A stretch of 58,597 nucleotides of DNA from Comamonadaceae bacterium (GTDB lineage Bacteria > Pseudomonadota > Gammaproteobacteria > Burkholderiales > Burkholderiaceae_C): the NCBI GenBank assembly GCA_947479935.1, contig CANKBG010000014.1, positions 1-58,597 of the forward strand, in the 5' to 3' direction. The notes under the pieces are model-generated. The model made no database searches and was not told the origin of the DNA. It saw only the letters and a list, made by a program, of their open reading frames with translations. Shown in pieces: positions 26,301 to 32,479 of the stretch (the stretch's first letter is position 1; each line of letters opens with the position of its first letter). The translations under genes and the position numbers were made by a program.

Positions 26301-26480
26301 GAGATGCCCACCTGTCTCAGTGTCAACGAGTTTGTATTGAAATCCAGCTTGTGATGCGACAAACAATGTTGGGATGGGTATAACTGAAGACGCTTGGCTC
26401 TGATGCAGGCGAGTCAATTGAAGGACTTGAATAAGACCTTCTGCTGTGGTTGTCTGAAGTTGGTAGTCTTTGGATGTCAT
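17379..26480 (-). CDS. Giant type I-secreted adhesin (BapA-prefix, Ig-like, FG-GAP, RTX)
   Basis: This 3033-residue surface protein is probably the cargo of the adjacent type I exporter. Residues 1–~165 form a BapA-like prefix ending in hydrophobic FLPLTPIAAGIGLLVM. Then come Ig-like repeats of three kinds: about nine FTFSEDPG/WNGTAGD modules (two divergent), seven SGSG…LVF…GQTD.NGI modules, and two ELGKAYLV…YSVDLAGNVS modules, with two proline hinges (7 and 17 Pro). Residues ~2265–2760 carry repeated FG-GAP calcium-binding segments (GDFNGDGYGD, GDVNGDGLAD), which suggests a beta-propeller. The last ~240 residues contain RTX-like GNDT segments and a C-terminal secretion region. It starts 6 bp after the HlyD-like gene. 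The role is probably attachment or biofilm. Confidence 0.88.
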   Translation of the reverse strand: MTSKDYQLQTTTAEGLIQVLQLTRLHQSQASSVIPIPTLFVASQAGFQYKLVDTETGGHLKGQKLLRSKKNLQVIIDEKLVIEFQDYFTATITPQPNTPVYKLENQSCEEVQVTANLPEETFKVSESLIWTEKDDALDCKVALLNPERGMAFLPLTPIAAGIGLLVMGGGGGDKETPVTPPPPLPKPTAITAMALTSATGELNHRLNSTDTLTATVFFDGAVTLNIAGGSPTLTLLIGEQFVQATYVSGSGTHALVFVTTIMNGQTDIQGVAIASNALELNGATLKDVLGNSTINTANGVPSDSNYLVDTTPPIASLEAGSLTLAQALTASVVVQSNELGKAYLVPSTSTIATLSDLEKLGPLVAKSVAIENVQTNTLISLSGLPVATYQLYSVDLAGNVSRISHDSLVVTESPNPPNPPPPPPPLAYHPHVTIASYTSALRIGQTAEITFTFSDDPGHSVSWNGSLGDMAIINGTLSAISGSGLTRTAVFTPTPNLASGNASITMATASYTDALNNLGTAGTSPLIRIDTLAPTATLTAGQVTLSDSTSSLVAVASSELGRAFLVTTHTIVHSLAELEALNGTLAHSVNILAANTNTLMSLNGLPVAEYKLYTVDLAGNVSLVSNATYSVTDDPIPPPPPPPPPPPPPPPPPTDQTAPSVLISSNVNLLKAGETANITFTFSEDPGSSFNWDGSAGDVLVTGGTLGAINGMGLTRTAVLTPTANLASGSASITVAANAYQDAAGNNGGAGLSPSIAIDSLAPAINSLALTSAAGAIASASDATVNNLNETDTLLATITFDDVLTVDTTTGFPTLALVIGGSTVQATYVSGSGTNALVFTTTVAGLQNDSNGVAIASNALSLNGATLKDANGNNANITSAAVADNAKYLVDTTRPTVALTSDTATLISAQTATITFTFSEDPGSSFVWNGTTGDLVVSGGTLGALRTTGNPLTRTAILTPSTGVSGGTAKVAVNLNSYTDAAGNAGLEAVAGVTDKSANITVNTSPASLSSVVITSADNIQNNLLNAGDVVYVTATYSELVNLNVGAGTPSLKLNIGGTEVNALYASGSGTTALVFAYTVLAAQTDVNGISMVASSVGSPTFNLNGRTLTDTAGNTAVNTFSAVADNANFMVDTTAPTLVSIDSSRSTFLSGQTATITFTFSEDPGSTFTWNGTAGDVTLVEGTLTALSGTGLTRTATFFPTQGLTGANASLTVHNNLYTDLAGNLGTGNVLTGLVINTSPATLMTLQLTSAVGLQNSTLNAGDTVNVTAHFSEIQTLDLTSGTPTLALQIDSTPVIATYVSGAGSADLVFNYTVLTGQTDTNGIAINANSLQLNGSTLIDPRGNNTLLPSSVLSADNAGYQVDTTAPILKTMVLDTSSLKAGKTATVTLTFSDDVSNTFTWNGTAGDFSVTGGTLSTLSSFVLSGTDYVATATFTPTAGSTATGIVSTSLAAYTDPAGNAGNAGTSASIAIDTAAPTLTTMNISGASGILSNTLNAGDVVEVTATFNEAVLVNATGNKPQVQLKIGGTLVYAAYASGSGTTDLLFNYTILAGQNDGNGISYSANALGLNSGTLLDAAGNAASISADLRADNLNYKVDTSAPTVTITSDKSTLLAGQTAAITFTFNEDPGASFAWNGTAGDLSLVNGTLSSMLGAGLTRTATFTPTSGLSGSNASMTVTNNSYNDYAGNLGSGSLYTFTLNTSSPSISSVAFANSVNRNNNFLGLTSTQYFTVNFSESVSLDLTFGSPTLDIVIGTTTFQAIYDSKPAGNQLKFKSIIQAGQNDSNGISLPSNGLQLNGATIINAAGNSATLTYSGLADNISYKVDTISPTLTFSGTDSSTIKVAATQIVYFGASENLMGFDFSDISVDTGTISWRASGSNYSVTYTPPENVNSGTAIISVGSGSFTDEASNPNLVGFNKTLTFDTVVPTLTISVSDRYLAAGETAIVTVTSSERLKTGFSLRNLTYPGGATNGTFSAFTENDVTGVYTATFTPSGTATLGYTIAFAAGIFQDTAGNLGRATSGGAIQSNRNTPYIDSIEFFSSTGKLSNFLNQGDTVTMRVNLPQVGFLNTASGSPTLKLMIGTEQVLATYLSGGESPNGTTQLLFKYTILSGQTDTDGISIPINALALNGSTLKSIYGPDYTITSAAVTSDSTYKVDTTPPSLSITSDRSVLNTGQTATITFTFSEDPGSTFAWDGTTGDIVLVGGILGAISGSGLTRTATFTPTPDTASSPGSISVAAGTFTDTAGNEGGAGATPSLTIVTFKDKVYLADIADSVGGYAINSTGTDAYFGHAVSLVGDFNGDGYGDVVMGAPLNTFTGSSLTQSGAALIHYGGLSTTLVQPGYSGSGVIKGMYLYANTSNAWAGFSVAGVGDINNDGLADVLVGMPKNPTETSAGQAILVYGKSNLNTSLLADYQKEMVALAGTTAALRITSSEISTGFSVSSAGDVNGDGWIDMIVSAHLTDVGTAPNLLLAGKSFVIFGRAEYSTSGVNRIQTISTDNVGVSVPGFVISGRQAGEESGTSVSSAGDFNGDGKADLLVSAYKDYASFANQGLTYVVLGKSTNNTDIDLKSFANPTLDTRGFYIKGESGSDFSGVSVSSGGDINGDGYGDILVGAIVSSTSNPNVNSGKTYVVFGKANVSTNILLSDIANGIGGFAIVSTAAGEQSGHSVSSAGDVNGDGLMDIIVGGPGNGVNGINTGQSYLVYGKATMTNVSLSDVANNIGGFAIVGEGSQDLSGYSVGAAGDVNGDGLADLIVGSPGYDAAHGTVQTGRSYIILGATTGPFKAGSFVDDVGTSGNDTLTSTGSQTLAGGSMSAGTGNDTFISNGADILLGGGGKDTFVLNQSTITALQNVFGAGGNTSQLARIDGGGGIDTLRLGGAGALDLNLSSVKNTSVGNIEGMSRINSIEYIDLKTDVYSNQLTIRVDDVLDMAGSNWINDTLSGINGEGGWRNEGSGITMNASIWQFHQVVIDGTRDDTVSTTGWTLLTTGMLNGWQTRDNAFHAYNVYTATDGRPAMMMVEQAIVASTIL
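24523..24573. repeat. (GGAGGC)6(GGT)5 microsatellite encoding a 17-proline hinge
   Basis: Six perfect GGAGGC units (24523–24558) are followed by five GGT units. On the coding (minus) strand all are proline codons, giving 17 prolines between Ig-like modules of the adhesin. Because units are 6 or 3 bases, slippage would change hinge length without breaking the frame. Confidence 0.85.
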
Positions 26481-26486
26481 GAAATA

Positions 26487-27692
26487 TCAGCGCTCGTGAA
26501 GTGCGCCTGAAAAAGCCTTTTGCACAGGTTTAGTGAGGTACTGCAGCAGTGACCTGGCATGTGTTTGGATGTCTAAAGTCGCTGTCATGCCGGGCTTGAG
26601 ATCATTCAAACTCAGACTGTTGTTGTTGTGGTCAGATTGGAAAAACCAGTGAGTATCTTTGCTGGATCGCTCTGGATCTGAATTTGGGTTCAATTGAACT
26701 TGCACGCGGTAATATGTTTGTGCAGGGCCATTGGGGCTGCTTTCAGTCAGAGTGTCAGAACTGATGTAGCTCAAAGTGCCATGCAACATGCCATAGACAC
26801 TGTAATCAAACGCATCGAACTTCAAGCTCACGGGCAGTCCAAGGCGCAACTCACCGATGTCACTGGGGTTTATTTTGGCTTCAACGATGTAGCCACCTGA
26901 AGTTGGTGAAATATGCATTAACTCATCGCCTGCACGCAAAACACCGCCGACCGTATTGATGCGCAAAACTTTGACAATGCCATCGACCGGAGATGTCAGG
27001 GTGCTGTGATCGAGCAAGCTTTTTCGTTCATTGAGTTTAAATTGGTAGGCTGAAATTTCTTCTTCAAACCGAATGACATCTTGTTTTGATTCTTGCAAAT
27101 ATTTTTGCTTGACGCTGCCGATCCGTCCTTGCGTTTCGTGTACTTGCCGTTGTGCACGCATGAATTCCAATTGACTCACATCACCTGTTCTTAGCAAGGC
27201 CTGGCTCATTTGCAACTCTTTTTCTGAAAGGATCAAACCTGCATTCAAAATTTCCAATTCATCTTCCAATCCTTGTCTTTTTTGGGCGTAAGCCTGTCGT
27301 TGTCCTGCATTGAAAGGATTGCTCGAGTCTGAAGTGTTTTGAAAATCCAGGGCTTCGCCAGTAGACTCGGCTTTGGCTCTTGCCAATCCTGCTTGCAGTG
27401 CGTTTAACTTGGCCTTCACTTCAAAGTAACTTGCTTCAGAGCGTGTGGTCTCAAGGTGGGCCAAAATCTGACCGACACCCACCTGCTGACCTTCCGACAC
27501 CATGAGCTGTTTGAGGATGCCACCATCTGCAGCTTGAATGATTTGATTGCGTGCAACTGCAATGATCTGGCCGTTGCTTCGCACGGTCTGGTGCATGTCC
27601 GACTGACTGGTCCATGTCAAGAAAATCAACAAGCCCAGCAGCATCAGTCGGGTGACTGTGAGTTGAGAACGAAACTTGTTGTGATTTTTCAT
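26487..27692 (-). CDS. HlyD-family type I secretion periplasmic adaptor
   Basis: This 401-residue membrane fusion protein links the inner-membrane ABC exporter to the TolC-like channel. One N-terminal membrane helix (LMLLGLLIFLTW, ~15–28) is followed by a lipoyl half-motif (IIQAADGGILKQLMVSEGQQVGVGQ), a long alpha-helical hairpin (~85–210), the second half-motif (LTSPVDGIVKVLRIN) and a beta-rich C-terminal region, the standard HlyD/LapC layout. Its ATG overlaps the stop of the ABC gene (ATGA). Together with tolC, the ABC gene and the adhesin it forms one minus-strand operon. Confidence 0.92.
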   Translation of the reverse strand: MKNHNKFRSQLTVTRLMLLGLLIFLTWTSQSDMHQTVRSNGQIIAVARNQIIQAADGGILKQLMVSEGQQVGVGQILAHLETTRSEASYFEVKAKLNALQAGLARAKAESTGEALDFQNTSDSSNPFNAGQRQAYAQKRQGLEDELEILNAGLILSEKELQMSQALLRTGDVSQLEFMRAQRQVHETQGRIGSVKQKYLQESKQDVIRFEEEISAYQFKLNERKSLLDHSTLTSPVDGIVKVLRINTVGGVLRAGDELMHISPTSGGYIVEAKINPSDIGELRLGLPVSLKFDAFDYSVYGMLHGTLSYISSDTLTESSPNGPAQTYYRVQVQLNPNSDPERSSKDTHWFFQSDHNNNSLSLNDLKPGMTATLDIQTHARSLLQYLTKPVQKAFSGALHER

Positions 27693-29737
27693 GCTTGAAG
27701 TTGCCTGATGACTTGGTCTTTGGGGCCATCCATCAAAACCTCGTTTTTTGCAATGACCACCAATCGATCGACCAGCATGAGCATTTCTGGTTTGTGAGTG
27801 ACCAAGACCAAAGTGTCTTGGGGGCGAAGGGCTTGTTTGAAAGCGTTGGTGACGTGATCTGCCAGTTGCCGGTCCATGGCTGCTGTGGGTTCATCCATGA
27901 GCCAAACTCGGGGTCTTCGCAGAAAGACGCGTGTTAAATTAACCAATTGACGCTGTCCCCCCGACAAGCCCTGACCACCCTCCTGAATGGGCAAGTCAAA
28001 TCCAAGTGGATGGTTGGCCAGCACAGCCTGGTGAAGTCCTGTTTGAATCGCCACGGCCTTCAAAATATCATCCCCCGGATCGGTCATGCCCACCAACAGG
28101 TTGTCTCGCAGCGTCCCTTCAAACAAGCGACCTTCTTGTTGCAAATAACCCACTTGTTCGGCCAACAAAGGTTTGGCAATGAAGGCAAGGTCGACACCAT
28201 CGAGTGTGATTTCACCTGCCTGCGGTTTGTACATGCCGCTGAGCAATCTGAGCAGTGTGGTTTTACCCGCGCCAATGGGACCCAGGACGCCAATTTTTTC
28301 GCCGCTGCTGATGGTTAGTTTGGCCACCTTCAGCGCTGGTTGAGAGCCGTAGCCATAAACAACCTCTTTGAGCGCAAAGTGTCCTTGAACAGATTCCAGA
28401 ACAATGGGTGATTGACCATTGTGATCGTCTGGTAGGTGCCAAATTTGATCAAGTCCTTGCAAAGCGGATTTACAAAATCCCCATTGGATGAGTTGTGATG
28501 GAAGCGCTGAAATAGGTTGCAAAATGCGACTCGACAAAATGGAACAGGCAATCAGGCTCCCCATGCTGAGCTCTCCCTTGGCAACCATGAGTGCGCCGAT
28601 GGCAACCATCGCCACATAAGCCAATTGCTGAAGCGCTTGCAGCTGATGTTGAGACGACTCACTGATATGGCGCAAACGAAGTTCTTCTGTGCGAGCGGTA
28701 TCGGAAATGTTCTGCCAAAGACTCAACTGCCGCCAACCGCCTTGGCCTGATTTCAAAGTTTCAGCCCCTTCTATGGCTTCCACCAGAAGCCCTGTTTTGC
28801 GCATATTGGCCAAGGCCACTTGATGGCTGCGATTTTCAATTTCTCGCAGTCCTCGCAGGCCCGTCCAAACCGACAAGAGCAAAAACACAACAGGAATCAA
28901 TGCCAACCAGCCTGCGACTGCCATCAGCGTCAGGGTGAAGAAGATTGCAAAAGGCGCATCGATGAGCATTTGTGTCGCCGAACTGGTGAGAAAGGCCCGC
29001 ACACTTTCATAGGCCTTGAGTTGTCCGGCCAGGCTACCTACGCTGTTGGGCAATTTGTCTAAGCGGACATTGAGCAAACGCATGAAGACTTCACGTCCCA
29101 AGCGTTGATCGACTGCTTCAACGATTTTTTCATTCAAGTCTGACCGCAGTGTTTTGGCCAGCCACTCAAACAAAATGGCACCGAGCACCCCCAGACTGAG
29201 TACCCATAACGTTGCACTTGCACCTGTGGGAACAACGCGATCGTAAATTTGCATGCTGTAAAAAGAAATTCCTAAGGCGACAAAATTCAGCATGACACCA
29301 CTCAGACACACATCGATGAGGGTGCTGTTGTGTTTTTGAATTTCCAGTTTGATCAAGCGCCATACGGGGCTGTCCGATCGATCAAAGGGAAGATTGAAAT
29401 TGATTTTTGCAAGGGTAAATTTAGCCAAGCTGTGGTGGGTTGTTTCGCCGCCAGAACCTTCGAAAATCCATTGCGCTTGGCTGTTGAAACTTCGAAGAAC
29501 GCGGCATTCTCCTTGGGGGTCAAAGGCAAGGCAAGGGAGGTGAGAAGGATCGATCTTGGTGTTGCCCAACCAGTGCACTGACTTCCAGTTCATCGTGAAC
29601 TTCAAGTTTTTAAGTATTTTGGTAGGGGTTAATGCCATGTCGCCAACAAGCTTTAAGCTGGCTTTCAATTCGTGCTTGTCCAAACTCTGTCGTTGCAATT
29701 GCGCCAAACGTTGAAGTGCGTGCAGCAGCGAACTCAT
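27689..29737 (-). CDS. Type I secretion ABC exporter (LapB/HlyB-like permease–ATPase)
   Basis: This protein of about 682 residues combines an N-terminal domain resembling a degenerate C39 peptidase (no catalytic Cys seen), a six-helix transmembrane domain (~150–420) and an ATPase domain. The ATPase has Walker A GPIGAGKTT, signature LSGGQRQ and Walker B VWLMDEPTAAMD. A degenerate C39-like domain is typical of exporters of RTX adhesins such as LapB. I prefer ATG 29737, which overlaps the tolC stop by one base (TGATG), over an upstream TTG at 29752. The most obvious cargo is the giant adhesin, and the serralysin-like protease could be another. Confidence 0.92.
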   Translation of the reverse strand: MSSLLHALQRLAQLQRQSLDKHELKASLKLVGDMALTPTKILKNLKFTMNWKSVHWLGNTKIDPSHLPCLAFDPQGECRVLRSFNSQAQWIFEGSGGETTHHSLAKFTLAKINFNLPFDRSDSPVWRLIKLEIQKHNSTLIDVCLSGVMLNFVALGISFYSMQIYDRVVPTGASATLWVLSLGVLGAILFEWLAKTLRSDLNEKIVEAVDQRLGREVFMRLLNVRLDKLPNSVGSLAGQLKAYESVRAFLTSSATQMLIDAPFAIFFTLTLMAVAGWLALIPVVFLLLSVWTGLRGLREIENRSHQVALANMRKTGLLVEAIEGAETLKSGQGGWRQLSLWQNISDTARTEELRLRHISESSQHQLQALQQLAYVAMVAIGALMVAKGELSMGSLIACSILSSRILQPISALPSQLIQWGFCKSALQGLDQIWHLPDDHNGQSPIVLESVQGHFALKEVVYGYGSQPALKVAKLTISSGEKIGVLGPIGAGKTTLLRLLSGMYKPQAGEITLDGVDLAFIAKPLLAEQVGYLQQEGRLFEGTLRDNLLVGMTDPGDDILKAVAIQTGLHQAVLANHPLGFDLPIQEGGQGLSGGQRQLVNLTRVFLRRPRVWLMDEPTAAMDRQLADHVTNAFKQALRPQDTLVLVTHKPEMLMLVDRLVVIAKNEVLMDGPKDQVIRQLQA

Positions 29738-31053
29738 CAAGGTGTGTACCAACGCAACACGCCATCAGCTTGAATTTGCAGTCTCCAATAACTTTGCAAC
29801 AATGACATGTCATTCTCAATGACGGCCAGTTCGGCTTGGGTGGTTTCGCGAGCTGCATTCATGACATCGATCCAGGTTTTTTTGCCATTGATAAATTGGC
29901 GCTCCCACGCAGCTTGAAGTTCTTGGGCAGAATCTAAGTTGAAGTGGAGGGCAGTGACCTTGCTTTGTCTTGCATTGGCGTTCACGTAATCTGTTTGGAC
30001 GCTTTCAATCACAGTTCTTTGCGCTGCAGCCATGTCCTGTTGTGTGCCATTGCGCTTATTTTCTAGCGCAGCCAGTTGGTGTGACAGGCTGATGCCGGCT
30101 CCCGTACTGGCGGTGAGGCCTACAAAAACTCGATTGACCGGTGGCAACTGGGCATAGGCATAATTGCCTCGCTGATGCTCGGCGCGAAGATAGACTTCAG
30201 GCTGAAATGATGCGCGTTTTTCTTGAATTTCAGCCAACTGAAACTGTGAAATTCCGTTTAAGCGAAACAATGTGGGCGATCGTGCAATGCTCAGAGATTC
30301 CCATTGCTTTAAATCGATTTTTGCTAACCCAGCGGCAAGGTTTGCGACCGTGTTTGCTGTCGTGATGGAGTGCTGAGGTTCAAATGAGAGAGATGCCCTT
30401 TGGGCTTCTGGTATCCATTGCTTTAAATGAATCCAAGCTAGGGCTTCCTGTTGCTGAGCATTTGTAACTTCCTGAGCCACTTGCAGTAAACGCAGTTTTG
30501 AAAATTGGACCTCGCTGTGAGAAGACATGCCTTGCTCCGCGCGTCGTTCAATCTTGCTTAGCAGTTGAGATTGAGTCTCTTTGCTTTTGTGCAAAACAAT
30601 CTGATACCTTTGCGAGTTGACCACCTCCACCCAAGCTTGCAATGTTTTCAGAGCCAATGCTTGTTGAATTTCTGCCAACCGTGCGTTTTCAATTTCCTGA
30701 TTGGCCTGTGCCTTGTTGGACTGCGCTGTGAGTCGGCCACCTGTCCATAGTGCTTGCTGTAATCTGAATGTCACAACTTGTTGAGCGCCTGCATAGGCGG
30801 GATCTGGTAACTGGGTTTGTACGCGCTCCATCGACAAAGAGGGGGTTGGCCAAAAAGCTTGTTGCGCAATCAGGACGTCTAGCCCTGCAGCCTGCATGGA
30901 TTGCAACTGGCTTTTAACTTGAGGGTGCTCAGTCATGACTTTCTGTAACAGAAAGCTCAAAAATACGGGGGAGTTGGAAAAAACTTGCGCCTGTTCGATC
31001 AGGCCAGAATCAGGATCTTTTGCGTTGGAATAAAGCGCTTGGACGCTTATCAA
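29737..31053 (-). CDS. TolC-family outer-membrane channel of the type I system
   Basis: This TolC-like outer-membrane efflux protein (≥438 residues) has long heptad-rich helices (for example ALALKTLQAWVEVVNSQRYQ and the matching C-terminal repeat NLDSAQELQAAWERQF). The first canonical start is TTG at 31053, but it gives only the tail of a signal peptide (ISVQALYS) and has no ribosome site. The same frame continues upstream to a stop at 31147–31149. It encodes a convincing signal peptide (basic KSILRH, hydrophobic VLLCIFALISVQA) with no ATG, GTG or TTG start. The real start may be a rare codon (CTG at 31134 or 31071). It is the first gene of the adhesin export operon. Confidence 0.88.
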   Translation of the reverse strand: MISVQALYSNAKDPDSGLIEQAQVFSNSPVFLSFLLQKVMTEHPQVKSQLQSMQAAGLDVLIAQQAFWPTPSLSMERVQTQLPDPAYAGAQQVVTFRLQQALWTGGRLTAQSNKAQANQEIENARLAEIQQALALKTLQAWVEVVNSQRYQIVLHKSKETQSQLLSKIERRAEQGMSSHSEVQFSKLRLLQVAQEVTNAQQQEALAWIHLKQWIPEAQRASLSFEPQHSITTANTVANLAAGLAKIDLKQWESLSIARSPTLFRLNGISQFQLAEIQEKRASFQPEVYLRAEHQRGNYAYAQLPPVNRVFVGLTASTGAGISLSHQLAALENKRNGTQQDMAAAQRTVIESVQTDYVNANARQSKVTALHFNLDSAQELQAAWERQFINGKKTWIDVMNAARETTQAELAVIENDMSLLQSYWRLQIQADGVLRWYTP

Positions 31054-31113
31054 AGCAAAAATACAGAGCAGAACGTGCCTAAGTATGCTTTTATAGGTGT
31101 GAGTAAATTTGAT

Positions 31114-31133
31114 TGATAACTTTTTTGTTATCA
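31114..31133. promoter_or_regulatory. Perfect inverted repeat upstream of the tolC-adhesin operon
   Basis: TGATAAC-TTTTTT-GTTATCA has perfect 7-base arms. It lies where the leader or first codons of the secretion operon would be, so it could be an operator or could form a hairpin in the mRNA. No regulator gene is adjacent. Confidence 0.35.
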
Positions 31134-31205
31134 GGATTATATGGAACTAAATGAATTTCTTGAGAAAAAAACACTAGGTGTAAACGTCAAGATTGGACAA
31201 GGCTG

Positions 31206-31355
31206 GCTAAACCATTGCCACCATGGAAGATTTGAGATTTGACACACCCAAAGGCAATAAGACTTTCCGCAAAGAAGATCACCAAACCATGCAAAGCATG
31301 TAACACTTCAAAATCAAAGTCGACCCCGCATTTTCTTGGGGAGTCCCAGAGTTGA
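31206..31355 (+). pseudogene. Remnant of an amino-acid-type ABC binding-protein gene (LivK-like C-terminus)
   Basis: One plus-strand frame reads TMEDLRFDTPKGNKTFRKE, then DHQTMQSM, a stop codon (TAA near 31289), then HFKIKVDPAFSWGVPEL. This order (a short T/G-rich turn, a DHQ motif, then a strand ending in a proline-rich tail) is what I know from the C-termini of branched-chain amino-acid-type periplasmic binding proteins. The rest of the gene is absent, and a stop codon precedes the fragment. I regard it as a fossil of a deleted transporter gene. Confidence 0.5.
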
Positions 31356-31432
31356 ATCATGAGTGCTTTCCCTCTTGCCATGAGCAGGTACTTTGAGCAA
31401 CATATTGGCACATGAATTTGAGAGTATCTCCA

Positions 31433-32479
31433 ATGAAAATAGCATTAATTTCTGGCAGCACCGCGTTGGGTATTTTGTTGACATTCGGCAGTTTATTGGG
31501 TGGTACTGTTGTAATGGCGCAATCCAGCGAAGTCAACGTCATTTGTTCTGCACAAGCCGCGTGGTGCAGCATGATTGCGGTTACTTTTGAAAAGAGTCAA
31601 GGTGTTAAGGTCAACATGACTTTGAAAGGCTCGGGTGAAGCCATTGCACAAATTTTGGCGGAAAAAGCCAATCCCAAAACCGATGTGTGGTTTGGTGGTA
31701 CAGGCGATCCGCATTTGCAAGCGGCTGAACAAAACCTCACACTTGAATACAAATCCCCCACACTGCCCAAACTCCACGATTGGGCGCAACAGCAAGCCAA
31801 ACAGTCAGGCTATAAAACGGTAGGTATTTATTCTGGCCCCTTGGGTTTCGGCTACAACACAGAATTGCTGGCCAAGAAAAAAATGGCGATTCCTAAAACT
31901 TGGAACGACTTGCTCAAGCCAGAGTACAAAGGTGAAATTCAATCGGCCAATCCTGCTTCTAGCGGCACTGCCTACACCATGATCGCCACACTGGTGCAGT
32001 TGATGGGCGAAGACCAAGCTTACGAATACTTAAAAAAGCTGCACAAAAATATCAGTACTTACACCCGCTCTGGCACTGGCCCTATCAAAGCCGCTGCTAG
32101 AGGTGAAACCACAGTGTCCATCAGCTTTGTTCACGACGGCCCCGGCGAAAAAGCACAAGGATTTCCCATTGACACCATCACACCTGCCGATGGCACTGGC
32201 GCTGAAATTGGCTCTATGTCCATTGTCAAAGGCGCGCGCAATTTAAACGCTGCCAAACAATTTTACGAATGGGCTCTTACACCCTCAGCGCAAGCTTTAG
32301 GGGCGGCCACATTGCAGTTCCAACTGCCATCGCACAAAGAAACCAAGGTTGATCCTCGAGTTCCAGATTTCAAAAAAATCAAACTGATCAATTACGACTA
32401 TGCCAAATACGGCCAAACAGCAGAGCGCAGGCGTTTAATTCAGCGTTGGGAGCGCGAAGTTAACAGCCTGCCTCAATAA
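31433..32479 (+). CDS. ABC transporter substrate-binding protein (Fe3+/phosphonate type)
   Basis: This protein of about 348 residues is a periplasmic binding protein of the Fe(III)/thiamine/2-aminoethylphosphonate group (AfuA/FbpA-like, SBP_bac_6 type). The signal peptide ends near VVMAQS. Family motifs include LKGSGEAIAQILAE, DVWFGGTGDPHL and SANPASSGTAYT. I start at ATG 31433 because GAGAG lies eight bases upstream, whereas the in-frame ATG at 31412 has none. The stop overlaps the permease start by one base. The transported compound cannot be assigned from sequence alone. Confidence 0.88.
   Translation: MKIALISGSTALGILLTFGSLLGGTVVMAQSSEVNVICSAQAAWCSMIAVTFEKSQGVKVNMTLKGSGEAIAQILAEKANPKTDVWFGGTGDPHLQAAEQNLTLEYKSPTLPKLHDWAQQQAKQSGYKTVGIYSGPLGFGYNTELLAKKKMAIPKTWNDLLKPEYKGEIQSANPASSGTAYTMIATLVQLMGEDQAYEYLKKLHKNISTYTRSGTGPIKAAARGETTVSISFVHDGPGEKAQGFPIDTITPADGTGAEIGSMSIVKGARNLNAAKQFYEWALTPSAQALGAATLQFQLPSHKETKVDPRVPDFKKIKLINYDYAKYGQTAERRRLIQRWEREVNSLPQ

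Noticed and set aside
17379-26480. Numerous 60–120-codon plus-strand frames opposite the adhesin gene
   Set aside because: They mirror the repeated Ig-like modules in antisense (recurring PGSSxNVKV-type peptides) and have no independent support.
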